Below, piece by piece: positions 1-7,344 of a stretch of 9,414 nucleotides of DNA (its first letter is position 1; each line of letters begins with the position of its first letter). The DNA lies in NCBI GenBank assembly GCA_003153585.1, contig PLZZ01000108.1, positions 8,179 through 17,592 on the forward strand, written 5' to 3'. The translations under genes were made by a program, and so were the position numbers. Source of the DNA: Acidobacteriota bacterium (GTDB taxonomy: Bacteria > Acidobacteriota > Terriglobia > Acidiferrales > UBA7541). A model generated the notes under the pieces. That model made no database searches. It was given only the letters and a program-made list of their open reading frames with translations, and was not told the DNA's origin.

Positions 1-1
1 T

Positions 2-2518
2 CATCCGAACATCTGCACGATCCACGATATCGGCGAAGAGAACGGGCAGACCTACCTGGCGATGGAATGCCTCGATGGGAAGACATTAAAACATTCCATC
101 GCGGGCCGTCCCCTGGATTTGGAATTGCTTCTCGATCTCAGCATCGAGATTGCGGACGCGCTCGACGCCGCGCATAGCAAGGGCATTGTTCACCGGGACA
201 TAAAGCCGGCCAACATTTTCGTGACGGAACGCGGTCACGCCAAGATTCTGGATTTCGGGCTGGCCAAACAGATTCGCCTCGCCACGGTCCATTCGATGAC
301 GTCGGACGCAACCATGGCGGCTCAGATGACGGCGGGAGTGCGCCCGGAAGACCTCACCAGCCCGGGCGTCGCAGTGGGGACAGTTGCGTATATGTCTCCC
401 GAGCAGGTTCGCGGGAAGGAATTGGACGCGCGCACGGATCTGTTTTCGTTTGGCGTGGTGCTGTACGAAATGGCGACGGGCACGGTTCCGTTTCGCGGTG
501 AAACTTCCGGTGTGATTACGGAAGCGATTTTGAATCGCGCGCCGGTGGCGCCCGTGCGGTTGAACCCGGAACTTCCGGCGAAACTGGAAGACATCATCAA
601 CAAGGCGCTGGAGAAGGATCGCGACCTGCGGTATCAGGCTGCCGCGGATGTGCGCACGGACTTGAAGCGGCTGCGGAGGGATACCGACTCCGGGCGAATG
701 TCTTCGTCGGCAAATAAGGCGGTTCAGGATACAGCTCCGGAGGCTGGGAGCGGGAAAATTTCGTCGAGCGCGGGAGTGGCCGCGCAGGCTTCATCCGAGA
801 GCGCGCCGGCTCGCAAGAAATTCCCGGTCATCGCCGCTTGTGTTGCGCTTCTGATTGTTGCCGGGGCGTTTGCAGCCTATCGCTATTGGGGTGGCGCGAG
901 CGCTCCGAACGGGCCCGCGAAGATTACGCAAATCAGCCACTGGGACAAGCCGATGGAGTTTGCGAGGATTTCTCCCGACGGCCATACCGTGGCGTTCACG
1001 TCGGAAGTGGCCGGCATCTCGCAGGTCTTTGTCATACTCACATCCGGCGGCGAGCCTCTTCAGCTCACAAATGACGGAGGTGACAAGATTGTGGATAGCT
1101 TCTCCACTGATGGAACCGAGATCTATTACGGGAGATACCAAGGTAACGACGAAGGTTGGGCCATCCCCACACTCGGCGGAAAACCCAGTCGCGTGGCTTC
1201 GGGTTTCGCGTTAGTTCCATCTCCCGATGGCAAGTTCATCTACTACCTGAAAGCAGGAAGCCACGGCATCTTCCGCACGCAAAGATCCAGCCTCAGCGAG
1301 GAGCAGATTTATGCTCTCGATGCTGCGCTGTTTCCGCCGCGGCGACTTTTGCCCTTCCCTGACGGCAACCACTTGCTGGTATTCACCAACGACAACATCT
1401 CTTTGCTCCCGCTCGCTCACGTGTACGATCTGGATTTGTCCAATCACTCGATCGTTGCGCTTGGTGACATACCCGCGCACACCGTGGAACTTGCCTGGGG
1501 CGAGCCCGGCAAGACGGTGCTATTTAGCCGCACTGTTAGCGGCCTGACCAACATCTGGAAGTACACGCTGAGTGACAAATCGCTCACGCAAGTCACCCAG
1601 GGAACCGGGCCGGATTCTTCGCCCATGGTTGACCCGTCCGGGAAAGGGCTTTATTTCGTGAACGGAAAATCCACCGGCTTTTTGACCGCTTACAATATCC
1701 GCACCAAGCAGACCAACGACATCGCATCGGAAAATGCAACGCAACCTTCCATCTCGCCGGACGGAAAGCGCGTGATGTATGTCAGCCAGCCCGCCCGGGA
1801 CCGCACCGAGGTTTGGACCGCAAACATTGACGGCAGCAACCCTGTGAAAATCGCCACGGGAGAATCCCTGGCGACCACTACCTGGGCGCCAGACAGTTTT
1901 CACCTGGCTTTTGTGGTATCGCAGAACGGCGCTATAGACAAACCATATACCGTGGGGGCCGATGGCAGCGACCTCCACCAGATTCCCTGGTCCGGCGGAA
2001 ATATCTTTACTTTGCTTTGGACCCATGACCAGAAAACTCTCTACATTACCGGGTTCGAGAAAGACTCTGCGGTGCCCACCATTTGGAAAGCGAACCCTGA
2101 CGGTTCCGGCCAGGAGAAAATCGGCGGAAATTGCGGCAACAGTGCGGAAGTCTCACCCAACGGGCAATACCTGATTGGGGCAGTATGGGCGGGAGAAAAA
2201 ACTGGAATCTACGAGTTCTCCGTCCCCGAAAAAAAGTGCATTCTGCTGTTGCCGGGTGTGGCAACCTTCCAGTCTGTATTTGCGCCTGATGGCAAATCGC
2301 TGTTGTACGCCATCCCGTCGCAGCACGAATTCACGATTTACCGCGCAGGCTGGCAGGACGGAAAACTAATCGGCTCGCCGCAGGTAGCAGTGAAACTCCC
2401 CTTTGCTATTCCCTTTAGCTCGGGCGGCAACGGTTACGACTTCGCGCGCGACCTTTCCACCGTAGTCTACGCGCGGCGTGCCGGCCACGCCGACCTGTAT
2501 CTACTCAGCCAGAAGTAG
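2..2518 (+). CDS. Ser/Thr protein kinase with TM helix and extracytoplasmic TolB/WD40-type propeller (5' partial)
   Basis: This is a Hanks-type Ser/Thr kinase whose N-terminus is cut by the left edge. The frame is open from base 2 and reads [20 protein letters not shown], the end of the N-lobe, before the Met at base 62, which is therefore not the start. Numbering from that Met, the catalytic loop HRDIKPAN is at 44-51 (Asp46, Lys48, Asn51), DFG at 64-66, [10 protein letters not shown] at 106-115 (SPE in place of APE) and a C-lobe runs to about 206. The catalytic residues present are intact; the P-loop and ATP-binding Lys lie outside the window. A Ser/Ala-rich linker (about 208-250) leads to one membrane helix (254-273). 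About 540 extracytoplasmic residues follow, with PD40/TolB-like repeats marked by SPDG-type turns at 304, 387, 565, 609, 698 and 741. Known family members phosphorylate Ser/Thr and sense through the outer domain; the ligand here is unknown. The segment between DFG and SPE is unusually long. The family call is very secure. Confidence 0.95.
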   Translation, partial: HPNICTIHDIGEENGQTYLAMECLDGKTLKHSIAGRPLDLELLLDLSIEIADALDAAHSKGIVHRDIKPANIFVTERGHAKILDFGLAKQIRLATVHSMTSDATMAAQMTAGVRPEDLTSPGVAVGTVAYMSPEQVRGKELDARTDLFSFGVVLYEMATGTVPFRGETSGVITEAILNRAPVAPVRLNPELPAKLEDIINKALEKDRDLRYQAAADVRTDLKRLRRDTDSGRMSSSANKAVQDTAPEAGSGKISSSAGVAAQASSESAPARKKFPVIAACVALLIVAGAFAAYRYWGGASAPNGPAKITQISHWDKPMEFARISPDGHTVAFTSEVAGISQVFVILTSGGEPLQLTNDGGDKIVDSFSTDGTEIYYGRYQGNDEGWAIPTLGGKPSRVASGFALVPSPDGKFIYYLKAGSHGIFRTQRSSLSEEQIYALDAALFPPRRLLPFPDGNHLLVFTNDNISLLPLAHVYDLDLSNHSIVALGDIPAHTVELAWGEPGKTVLFSRTVSGLTNIWKYTLSDKSLTQVTQGTGPDSSPMVDPSGKGLYFVNGKSTGFLTAYNIRTKQTNDIASENATQPSISPDGKRVMYVSQPARDRTEVWTANIDGSNPVKIATGESLATTTWAPDSFHLAFVVSQNGAIDKPYTVGADGSDLHQIPWSGGNIFTLLWTHDQKTLYITGFEKDSAVPTIWKANPDGSGQEKIGGNCGNSAEVSPNGQYLIGAVWAGEKTGIYEFSVPEKKCILLLPGVATFQSVFAPDGKSLLYAIPSQHEFTIYRAGWQDGKLIGSPQVAVKLPFAIPFSSGGNGYDFARDLSTVVYARRAGHADLYLLSQK

Positions 2519-2626
2519 TTTTGCTTGCGAAAGAGGATTCGGCTGCCGGACATTTGAAAATCACTGTGCGATTAAGTGCGCTTATCAGGCACGGGCCGCG
2601 CGTGAACGTTCGCGGAAAAGCTCAGG

Positions 2627-3436
2627 TCACTGCGCAAGCAGGGTTTTCCAGCGTTTCCAGGAGTCATCGCGGGCTTTTTTGTTGGCGTCGGAGGCATCAG
2701 GAGCTTCGCCGGCGCGCATGAAGCCGTGACCGGCGCCGTCATAGGTCACCGGGTCGTACGTTTTTCCTGCAGCTTTCATCGCGGTGATTGTGTCGGGAAT
2801 TGTGGCGTCAATACGCGCATCGTTGCCGGCATAGAAGCCATAGACGGGCGCCTTGATGCGCGACATCGCGTCAGCGGCGGGCGGCACTCCGTAAAAAACG
2901 AACGCGGCGGAAAGGTCCACGCGGTTTGTTGCAAAACGGAAAGTCTGTCCGCCGCCCCAGCAAAATCCCGCGACATAAATTTTGCCGTTCGACGCGGGGA
3001 GCTTCAAGGCGTAGTCCGCTGCGGCATTCAGATCCGCCGTGACTTGGTCGGGATTCAACTTGCTGATAGCCTCGGTGACTCCTGTGGGAAAATCTTTCGT
3101 GCGTCCGCCGTTCGGGGCCATACCGCTCAGAAGGTCGGGCGCGACAGCGATGTAGCCGGCCGCTGCGACTTCGTCCGCAAGTTCCTGCGCCCAGTCGCTC
3201 AATCCGAAGATTTCGTGAATGATGAGCACAACCGGCCGCTTGTCTTTCGATTCGGGATAGACGACGAACGTCTCCACGTTTCGGCCGTCGTGCTTCACAG
3301 TAATCCACTCGCTATGACGCGGCGATTTCTCAATTCGCTCGCGCGCCCAAGGCTGAGACCATTCCTGCGCAGCAATCGTTTGCGTGATCAACAAGATCCC
3401 CATCACAAGCAACATCATTCCTGCAAATCGCTTCAT
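2627..3436 (-). CDS. Secreted dienelactone hydrolase family protein (alpha/beta hydrolase)
   Basis: The 269-residue product has an alpha/beta-hydrolase core of the dienelactone hydrolase (carboxymethylenebutenolidase) family. A signal peptide is visible: MKR, a hydrophobic stretch to about residue 19, and a likely cut after IAA at 23, before QEW. There is no lipobox Cys, so the protein is probably soluble in the periplasm or outside. The nucleophile is Cys159 in GFCWGGG, with Asp206 in GNDARI and His237 in GAGHGF; Glu75 in HEIFG fits the fourth active-site residue. The spacings (75-159-206-237) closely match classic DLH (36-123-171-202). The family hydrolyses cyclic ester or lactone bonds, but most members act on other, unknown esters, so the substrate is not assigned. 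The ATG at 3436 is supported by GAGGTG 4 nt upstream and by the signal peptide. It converges on the kinase gene across 108 bp and is divergent from the methyltransferase gene. It is probably monocistronic. Confidence 0.92.
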   Translation of the reverse strand: MKRFAGMMLLVMGILLITQTIAAQEWSQPWARERIEKSPRHSEWITVKHDGRNVETFVVYPESKDKRPVVLIIHEIFGLSDWAQELADEVAAAGYIAVAPDLLSGMAPNGGRTKDFPTGVTEAISKLNPDQVTADLNAAADYALKLPASNGKIYVAGFCWGGGQTFRFATNRVDLSAAFVFYGVPPAADAMSRIKAPVYGFYAGNDARIDATIPDTITAMKAAGKTYDPVTYDGAGHGFMRAGEAPDASDANKKARDDSWKRWKTLLAQ

Positions 3437-3440
3437 GGCT

Positions 3441-3446
3441 CACCTC
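3441..3446 (-). promoter_or_regulatory. Ribosome binding site of the dienelactone hydrolase gene
   Basis: On the minus strand GAGGTG lies 4 nt before the ATG at 3436. It supports that start, which is also the one that gives a complete signal peptide. Confidence 0.6.
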
Positions 3447-3466
3447 GTCTGGGAATGGCGTAAGCG

Positions 3467-3495
3467 ATGATAATTGTGCGAAGGGGCTGCGGCAA
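3467..3495 (-). promoter_or_regulatory. Putative sigma70-type promoter of the dienelactone hydrolase gene
   Basis: Read on the minus strand, TTGCCG (3495-3490, 4 of 6 to the -35 consensus) and TATCAT (3472-3467, 5 of 6 to the -10 consensus) are separated by 17 bp. Transcription would begin near 3460 and give a leader of about 24 nt containing the GAGGTG ribosome site. This is pattern matching only; consensus-like matches can occur by chance. Confidence 0.4.
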
Positions 3496-3549
3496 GGTTT
3501 TTGAGTTGCACAATCGCGCTCGTGAAACGCGCTTCTAGCGAAGCATGAG

Positions 3550-3558
3550 TGGTAAGAT
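3550..3558 (+). promoter_or_regulatory. Possible extended -10 element before the UbiE/MenG-like gene
   Basis: TGGTAAGAT fits the extended -10 form TGnTAnnnT. No good -35 is found at the usual distance. Transcription would begin about 6 nt before the ATG at 3571, giving a nearly leaderless mRNA. That would agree with the lack of a clear Shine-Dalgarno sequence there. The evidence is weak. Confidence 0.2.
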
Positions 3559-3570
3559 TCACAGCCGAAA

Positions 3571-4266
3571 ATGAAATCTCCCGAAGAACGCCAAGACTCG
3601 CGCCTCATGCGGCAGATGTTTGACACGATCGCACCGCGCTACGATTTTATCTCCCGCGTTTTTTCCTTCGGCTTGGACCGGCGGTGGAAACGCCTTAGCG
3701 TAGCAAGGGCCGCGCTGCCGGAAAACGCATCCGTGCTGGATTTGGCTTGCGGGACAGGAGACATTTCACAGTTGGTGATCGAACGCCTGCCAGGGGCAAC
3801 GGTAATCGCCGCGGATATTACCGAACTCATGCTGCGACTGGCCCGCGCTCGGGGGCTGAAAAATGCGGTCTGTAGCGACGCGGCGTGCTTGCCCTTCGCG
3901 GGCAATTCTTTCGATTGCGTTTTCATCGGCTACGGGTTGCGAAACTTTCCGGACCTGAAGGCAGCCGTGCAGGAAATCAAACGTGTTACGAGGCCCGGAG
4001 GATTAATAGTCAGCATCGATTTTTTCCTGCCGTCGAATGCTGTGTTGCGCGAAATTTATCTTGCGTACTTATACGCGCAGGGCGCCGTCTGGGGCTTGCT
4101 GCTTCATGGCCGCGCGCGCGTTTACACTTATATTCCAGATTCACTGAGGAGCTTTCTCTCCATGCGGGACTTTTCCGCGCTGCTCGAGGATTCCGGATAC
4201 GTGCGCGTGGCGACGCGTTCGTACTTCTTCGGGGGCATTGGCCAGCACTGGGCAGTCAAGAAATAA
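3571..4266 (+). CDS. ubiE: UbiE/MenG-family (demethylmenaquinone) C-methyltransferase
   Basis: The 231-residue product is a class I SAM-dependent methyltransferase of the UbiE/MenG/COQ5 family, close to the usual length of about 230-250. Family signatures in order are FDTIAPRYDFIS with FGLDRRWKR (17-41), the SAM motif VLDLACGTGD (55-64), acidic residue Asp82 in the AADIT strand, GYGLRNFPDL (120-129, the UbiE GLRN signature), RVTRPGG (138-144), YTYIPDSLRSF (185-195) and the terminal GGIGQHWAVK. In known members the enzyme adds the C-methyl group to demethylmenaquinone or the ubiquinone ring precursor at the membrane; acidobacteria mostly use menaquinone, so menG is the likely role (inference). 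No other quinone gene is nearby. The usual EF after motif III is DF here (150-151). The start is the first Met upstream of the conserved block; no clear ribosome site is seen. The family is secure; the exact substrate is less so. Confidence 0.88.
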   Translation: MKSPEERQDSRLMRQMFDTIAPRYDFISRVFSFGLDRRWKRLSVARAALPENASVLDLACGTGDISQLVIERLPGATVIAADITELMLRLARARGLKNAVCSDAACLPFAGNSFDCVFIGYGLRNFPDLKAAVQEIKRVTRPGGLIVSIDFFLPSNAVLREIYLAYLYAQGAVWGLLLHGRARVYTYIPDSLRSFLSMRDFSALLEDSGYVRVATRSYFFGGIGQHWAVKK

Positions 4267-4289
4267 GCCAAGAGGAAGGATCAATTCGT

Positions 4290-5789
4290 TTAAGGGATCT
4301 GGCAGACCATTACTTCGCTGTTGGCATACGGACACGAAAGGCCGGAAACGCCAGGCCGGACTACGATCACCCAGGTCACGCCGTATTTTTTCTTCAAGCG
4401 CTCAAAATCCGCGAGCGTGAACTGCTCCCAATTCTCCCGATCGGTTACTTCCAGATTCCATTGCCAGGCAAGGTCAGGGAACACGGCGACGGCCGATGTG
4501 TCCTTTTCGTTGTCAGCCAGGGCGCTGCGCTCGGCATAAGCCCGGAAACCATAGTAATCCTCACCAGGGCCATGCATGTATCGAGGATCGAGCGCAAAAA
4601 AAGCCGAGCGCGGCGTGTTCTCGCGCACCCAGACAAAAGCTTGCACCCAGGAATTGCGCGGTGCGCGCCCCGGCCATTCGATGTGATGGCTCGATGGAAA
4701 CTCGAGTCGCTGGAAGTGAAACATTGCGAACGCGAGCGGGATAAAAAGCGCAGCCCAGCGGAGGGACCGGTCGCGCAACAAATACTTGCCAAGCATTCCC
4801 CCGCTAAACAACAGAAACACAATGTAGGGAAAATGCAAGATGCGCATGGGTTCGAAGCGCGCCCACGTTTGGGTTTGAGTCTGAAGGTATTCAGACACGA
4901 ATACGGCTATGACGATACCGAGAGAAGTCGAAATGGCCAACCGGCTGCACACGCGCTCACACCACGCCATACTCTCTCGCCGCCCAATACGCGCGAAGAG
5001 CCAGAGAAAAGCAATGGGTGCCAAAGCCCCTAGCCATTCGTACCAAGGCCAAGAGTAAGGATATGGATATCCACGGTCCGCCATGGCTTTCCGCCAAATG
5101 GGATTAGGTGGCACGCCGAAAGGAATCCCGGAAAATGCGGCTGTGGTTTGAGCCGAGAAACTACCGTATGCCAGGATTGCGATATGAAAAGTTCCGTATA
5201 CGGCCATGGTCGGGTGGCAAAGCGCCGTTAACACGATCCAAAGCAGTGTGACCGGTCTTCGCTCGAGGGCAGCCACAACCGCAAACAGCAGAAATGCGGT
5301 CGCGAAGTTGCGCGGGTGCAAATGCTGATCCGTGATGAAGAGAGCGGTGCCCGCCACAGGCATCGTCAATAGGGCGGCGACGAACGCGACGCCACACCAC
5401 TGGGCGGCGCGCTCAGAAAAGCATTTCCGAATCAATTGAAAGCACGCGAGGAGGATCAGGAAGATGCTCGCGATATGCAAAACAAACATCAACCACTCAA
5501 GTGAAAGATGCGTGATGCGCGCCAGAGCGGCAACTGTTTGATGAAACAGAGTCCACCGAGTGTACAAAAAGAAAAAGCTTGCATCGTAGGGGTAAAGTTG
5601 CGGATTGATGATTTTCTTGATGGCGGGCAGGTAGACCGCCATGTCTTCGATGCCGACATGGTATCCCTGCACCAGCAGAGCCGCGATGGTCAGAATCGCC
5701 AGAAAGAAGAAATCTCGAATCGTTTGAAACCGGACGATGGAGGAATTCTCTACCGCCGATGGAAGCGGATTTAGGTGTTCTTCCCGGAT
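4290..5789 (-). CDS. Polytopic membrane protein with soluble C-terminal domain, GT-C-like; non-standard start
   Basis: I recognise this as a type of large membrane protein frequent in acidobacteria but cannot name a function. Numbering from the AUC at 5789, a short polar N-terminus leads to TM1 at about 27-41. GYHVGIED (42-49) and YLPAI follow, an acidic first extracytoplasmic loop like that of GT-C glycosyltransferases. Further hydrophobic helices lie at about 97-119, 131-152, 161-175, 181-207, 252-267, 283-299, 317-333 and 342-357. The C-terminal part (about 375-499) is soluble, with WVRENTPRSAFF, an FRAYAERS motif and a Trp-rich stretch. The last possible conventional start is GTG at 5672 (460 residues), but it has no ribosome site and would remove TM1. 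The frame stays open to a TAG at 5801-5799, with AGGAGG spaced 5 nt before AUC at 5789 and no ATG, GTG or TTG between. Third gene of the operon, 63 nt after its neighbour. The gene is secure; the start is uncertain. Confidence 0.8.
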   Translation of the reverse strand: MREEHLNPLPSAVENSSIVRFQTIRDFFFLAILTIAALLVQGYHVGIEDMAVYLPAIKKIINPQLYPYDASFFFLYTRWTLFHQTVAALARITHLSLEWLMFVLHIASIFLILLACFQLIRKCFSERAAQWCGVAFVAALLTMPVAGTALFITDQHLHPRNFATAFLLFAVVAALERRPVTLLWIVLTALCHPTMAVYGTFHIAILAYGSFSAQTTAAFSGIPFGVPPNPIWRKAMADRGYPYPYSWPWYEWLGALAPIAFLWLFARIGRRESMAWCERVCSRLAISTSLGIVIAVFVSEYLQTQTQTWARFEPMRILHFPYIVFLLFSGGMLGKYLLRDRSLRWAALFIPLAFAMFHFQRLEFPSSHHIEWPGRAPRNSWVQAFVWVRENTPRSAFFALDPRYMHGPGEDYYGFRAYAERSALADNEKDTSAVAVFPDLAWQWNLEVTDRENWEQFTLADFERLKKKYGVTWVIVVRPGVSGLSCPYANSEVMVCQIP

Positions 5790-5794
5790 CGCAG

Positions 5795-5800
5795 CCTCCT
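5795..5800 (-). promoter_or_regulatory. Perfect Shine-Dalgarno (AGGAGG) that points to an AUC start
   Basis: The minus strand reads AGGAGG, five bases, then AUC at 5789, in frame with the membrane protein that ends at 4290. An in-frame TAG overlaps the start of this site (5801-5799), so translation of the gene must begin downstream of it. It is the only strong ribosome site near the gene start. Confidence 0.6.
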
Positions 5801-5852
5801 ATTCAACAGGATGATTGCTTTGCAAGGGATTAAATCGCGCTTCGCCGCATGT

Positions 5853-7343
5853 TTAGTTTTGGATGTTTGTCTTCGGGACGTAAATGGCGCAATTCGGATG
5901 CTGAACCGAAAGACTGTAATAGTGATCAATAGCATCAAGGACGGCATCGGGGAAACGCTCGTTTGGGCGCTCGAGAGAGGGCAAAGTTCCGTGAAGCTGG
6001 ATGGCTCCGTAATGGAATGTCTTGATCTCGGCAACAAGCTCTGCGCTATCAAGCTCATTCAGAGAGACCAGCCTGGTAAAGTGGAAAGGATCATACACAT
6101 AAGGCTTCCCTGCATCGTAGCAGCGTAGCAGACTTTCGCAGATCGCCGGCCCCGGCTGGGCCCTCAAAAAGGATACTTCCGCGTCGTATCGTCTTTGCTC
6201 CTCGGGCAACTCCGCGATGCTACGCCAAACATTGGAATAGCCCGACAAAATAAAGGCTAAGACCAGAAAAGCGGACAAAATTAGAGGGACCTCGCGCCGC
6301 CCCAGGAACTTGTACTTAGCGAAAGGAGAAGGGACGCTCCAAGCAGCATAGAGAAGCATGCCCATAACGATTGAGATCGCAAAAAAATTACTGAAGTAGA
6401 CGTTGATGGCTATTCCTGTGCCTGCCGAGAAAAACATTCCAGTGAATAGCGAAGTGAAAAAGAAGATGGAAATTACGCGATTCGATGCATCTCTTCGCGC
6501 TTTGATAGCCCAGATCAACGCAGCAATAAAAGGCACGAGAATCACGGAGTAGTAGTAGAGGAAGTCGAGGAGCCCACCCAACAAGGAATAATGACGGACA
6601 CTGAGCATGTTCGATATGAAGAAGGGGCCATCCAGTTTCATGCTGCCAAGGATCGAGCACGTAACGAAAACCGCAGAAAAAAGCAAAAACTGCAGAGCCT
6701 TTCGCCGTGAAATCAACAAGAGGTCTATGAACACTGCGAGTGGCAAGTCAACGAGGTTGTGTTTGATATTCCCGCCTACGACAAAAAGAAAGACAATCAC
6801 GGCGATACGGCCCAACGTGGGAGGATTGGAAAGGTATAAGAGCAAGCCGCCGAGGAAGAAGATTTCCCCAAGCATTTGAGGGTCGTCGAAGCCTATATAG
6901 CGAGTTGCCGCGGCGCAAAAGAGGCCTACGCAAAAAACGGATCCGAATATCGCCGGCGCCAGACGTCCCGTCAACTTTCGGATGATCAGCCCGATGAGCA
7001 CGGAACAGACCCCAAACGAGGCCAGGCATAGTAGCCTTCCAGTCAGAAGATAATCGTGAAAGAAGCGAGATAGAAAAGCCATGATGTAAAACGATAAGGC
7101 CGGGTAATCTACCAGCGTCCGGCCGAACTTGGTGCCATAGAGAGGCACGTGATCTACAACCGCCAGCATGTTGTATATCATCCAGCCTTCTTTGTAATTG
7201 ATTTCAAAGTGGTAGAACGCGCGAACGACGGGGTAGATCGCGGTGATAAGACAAAACAAGGAAATGAAGCCGAGAACTAGCCAATCCCCCGTGTCCGCCG
7301 ACCATCCTCGATCATCCGGAGCTACGTTAGGGTCGCGAGACAT
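5853..7343 (-). CDS. Polytopic membrane protein, probable GT-C-type glycosyltransferase (GT39/RgtA-like fold)
   Basis: The 496-residue product starts with a short polar N-terminus and TM1 (about 21-41), followed by an extracytoplasmic loop with acidic residues (Glu47, Glu52 in YKEGW), then VPLYG and VDYPALSFY. This layout resembles the first loop of GT-C enzymes of the ArnT/PMT/RgtA type, which use lipid-linked sugars and carry the catalytic acidic residue there. About ten more hydrophobic segments follow: 102-121, 128-149, 158-171, 178-190, 197-212, 216-233, 256-280, 290-308, 312-336 and 351-368. A second acidic pair (Asp153-Asp154) sits between TMs. Residues about 370-496 form a soluble tail. 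The ATG at 7343 follows the preceding stop codon by 1 nt and has only a weak GAAG-type ribosome site, so translational coupling to the propeller gene is likely. The GT-C call is inference from architecture; donor and acceptor cannot be read. It could be another GT-C-fold protein without transferase activity. Confidence 0.78.
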   Translation of the reverse strand: MSRDPNVAPDDRGWSADTGDWLVLGFISLFCLITAIYPVVRAFYHFEINYKEGWMIYNMLAVVDHVPLYGTKFGRTLVDYPALSFYIMAFLSRFFHDYLLTGRLLCLASFGVCSVLIGLIIRKLTGRLAPAIFGSVFCVGLFCAAATRYIGFDDPQMLGEIFFLGGLLLYLSNPPTLGRIAVIVFLFVVGGNIKHNLVDLPLAVFIDLLLISRRKALQFLLFSAVFVTCSILGSMKLDGPFFISNMLSVRHYSLLGGLLDFLYYYSVILVPFIAALIWAIKARRDASNRVISIFFFTSLFTGMFFSAGTGIAINVYFSNFFAISIVMGMLLYAAWSVPSPFAKYKFLGRREVPLILSAFLVLAFILSGYSNVWRSIAELPEEQRRYDAEVSFLRAQPGPAICESLLRCYDAGKPYVYDPFHFTRLVSLNELDSAELVAEIKTFHYGAIQLHGTLPSLERPNERFPDAVLDAIDHYYSLSVQHPNCAIYVPKTNIQN

Positions 7344-7344
7344 G

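Noticed and set aside
1520..2026. 168-codon open frame on the minus strand
   Set aside because: It lies antisense within the propeller domain of the kinase, where the sense frame shows clear repeats. No support for a second gene.
2596..2615. CCGCG/CGCGG inverted repeat as a terminator between the convergent kinase and hydrolase genes
   Set aside because: The stem is only 5 bp with a 10-base loop, and no T-run follows on either strand.
2726..3463. 245-codon open frame on the plus strand
   Set aside because: It is the antisense of the dienelactone hydrolase gene, which has a full catalytic triad, signal peptide and ribosome site. The antisense product has no recognisable features.
3885..5033. 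382-codon open frame on the plus strand
   Set aside because: It runs through the end of the UbiE-like gene and antisense to the membrane protein. Its product is Arg/His-rich low-quality sequence with no domain, typical of a shadow frame in GC-rich DNA.
5815..5850. Small hairpins in the gap between the second and third operon genes as an attenuator
   Set aside because: Only 3-4 bp stems (for example TTGC/GCAA with a 3-base loop) and no T-run, so no support for termination.
5771..6058. 95-codon open frame on the minus strand bridging the operon junction
   Set aside because: It is in a different frame from both operon genes and overlaps most of the end of the GT-C-like gene. Its Ser/Arg-rich product looks like a shadow, and the SD at 5795-5800 serves the third gene instead.
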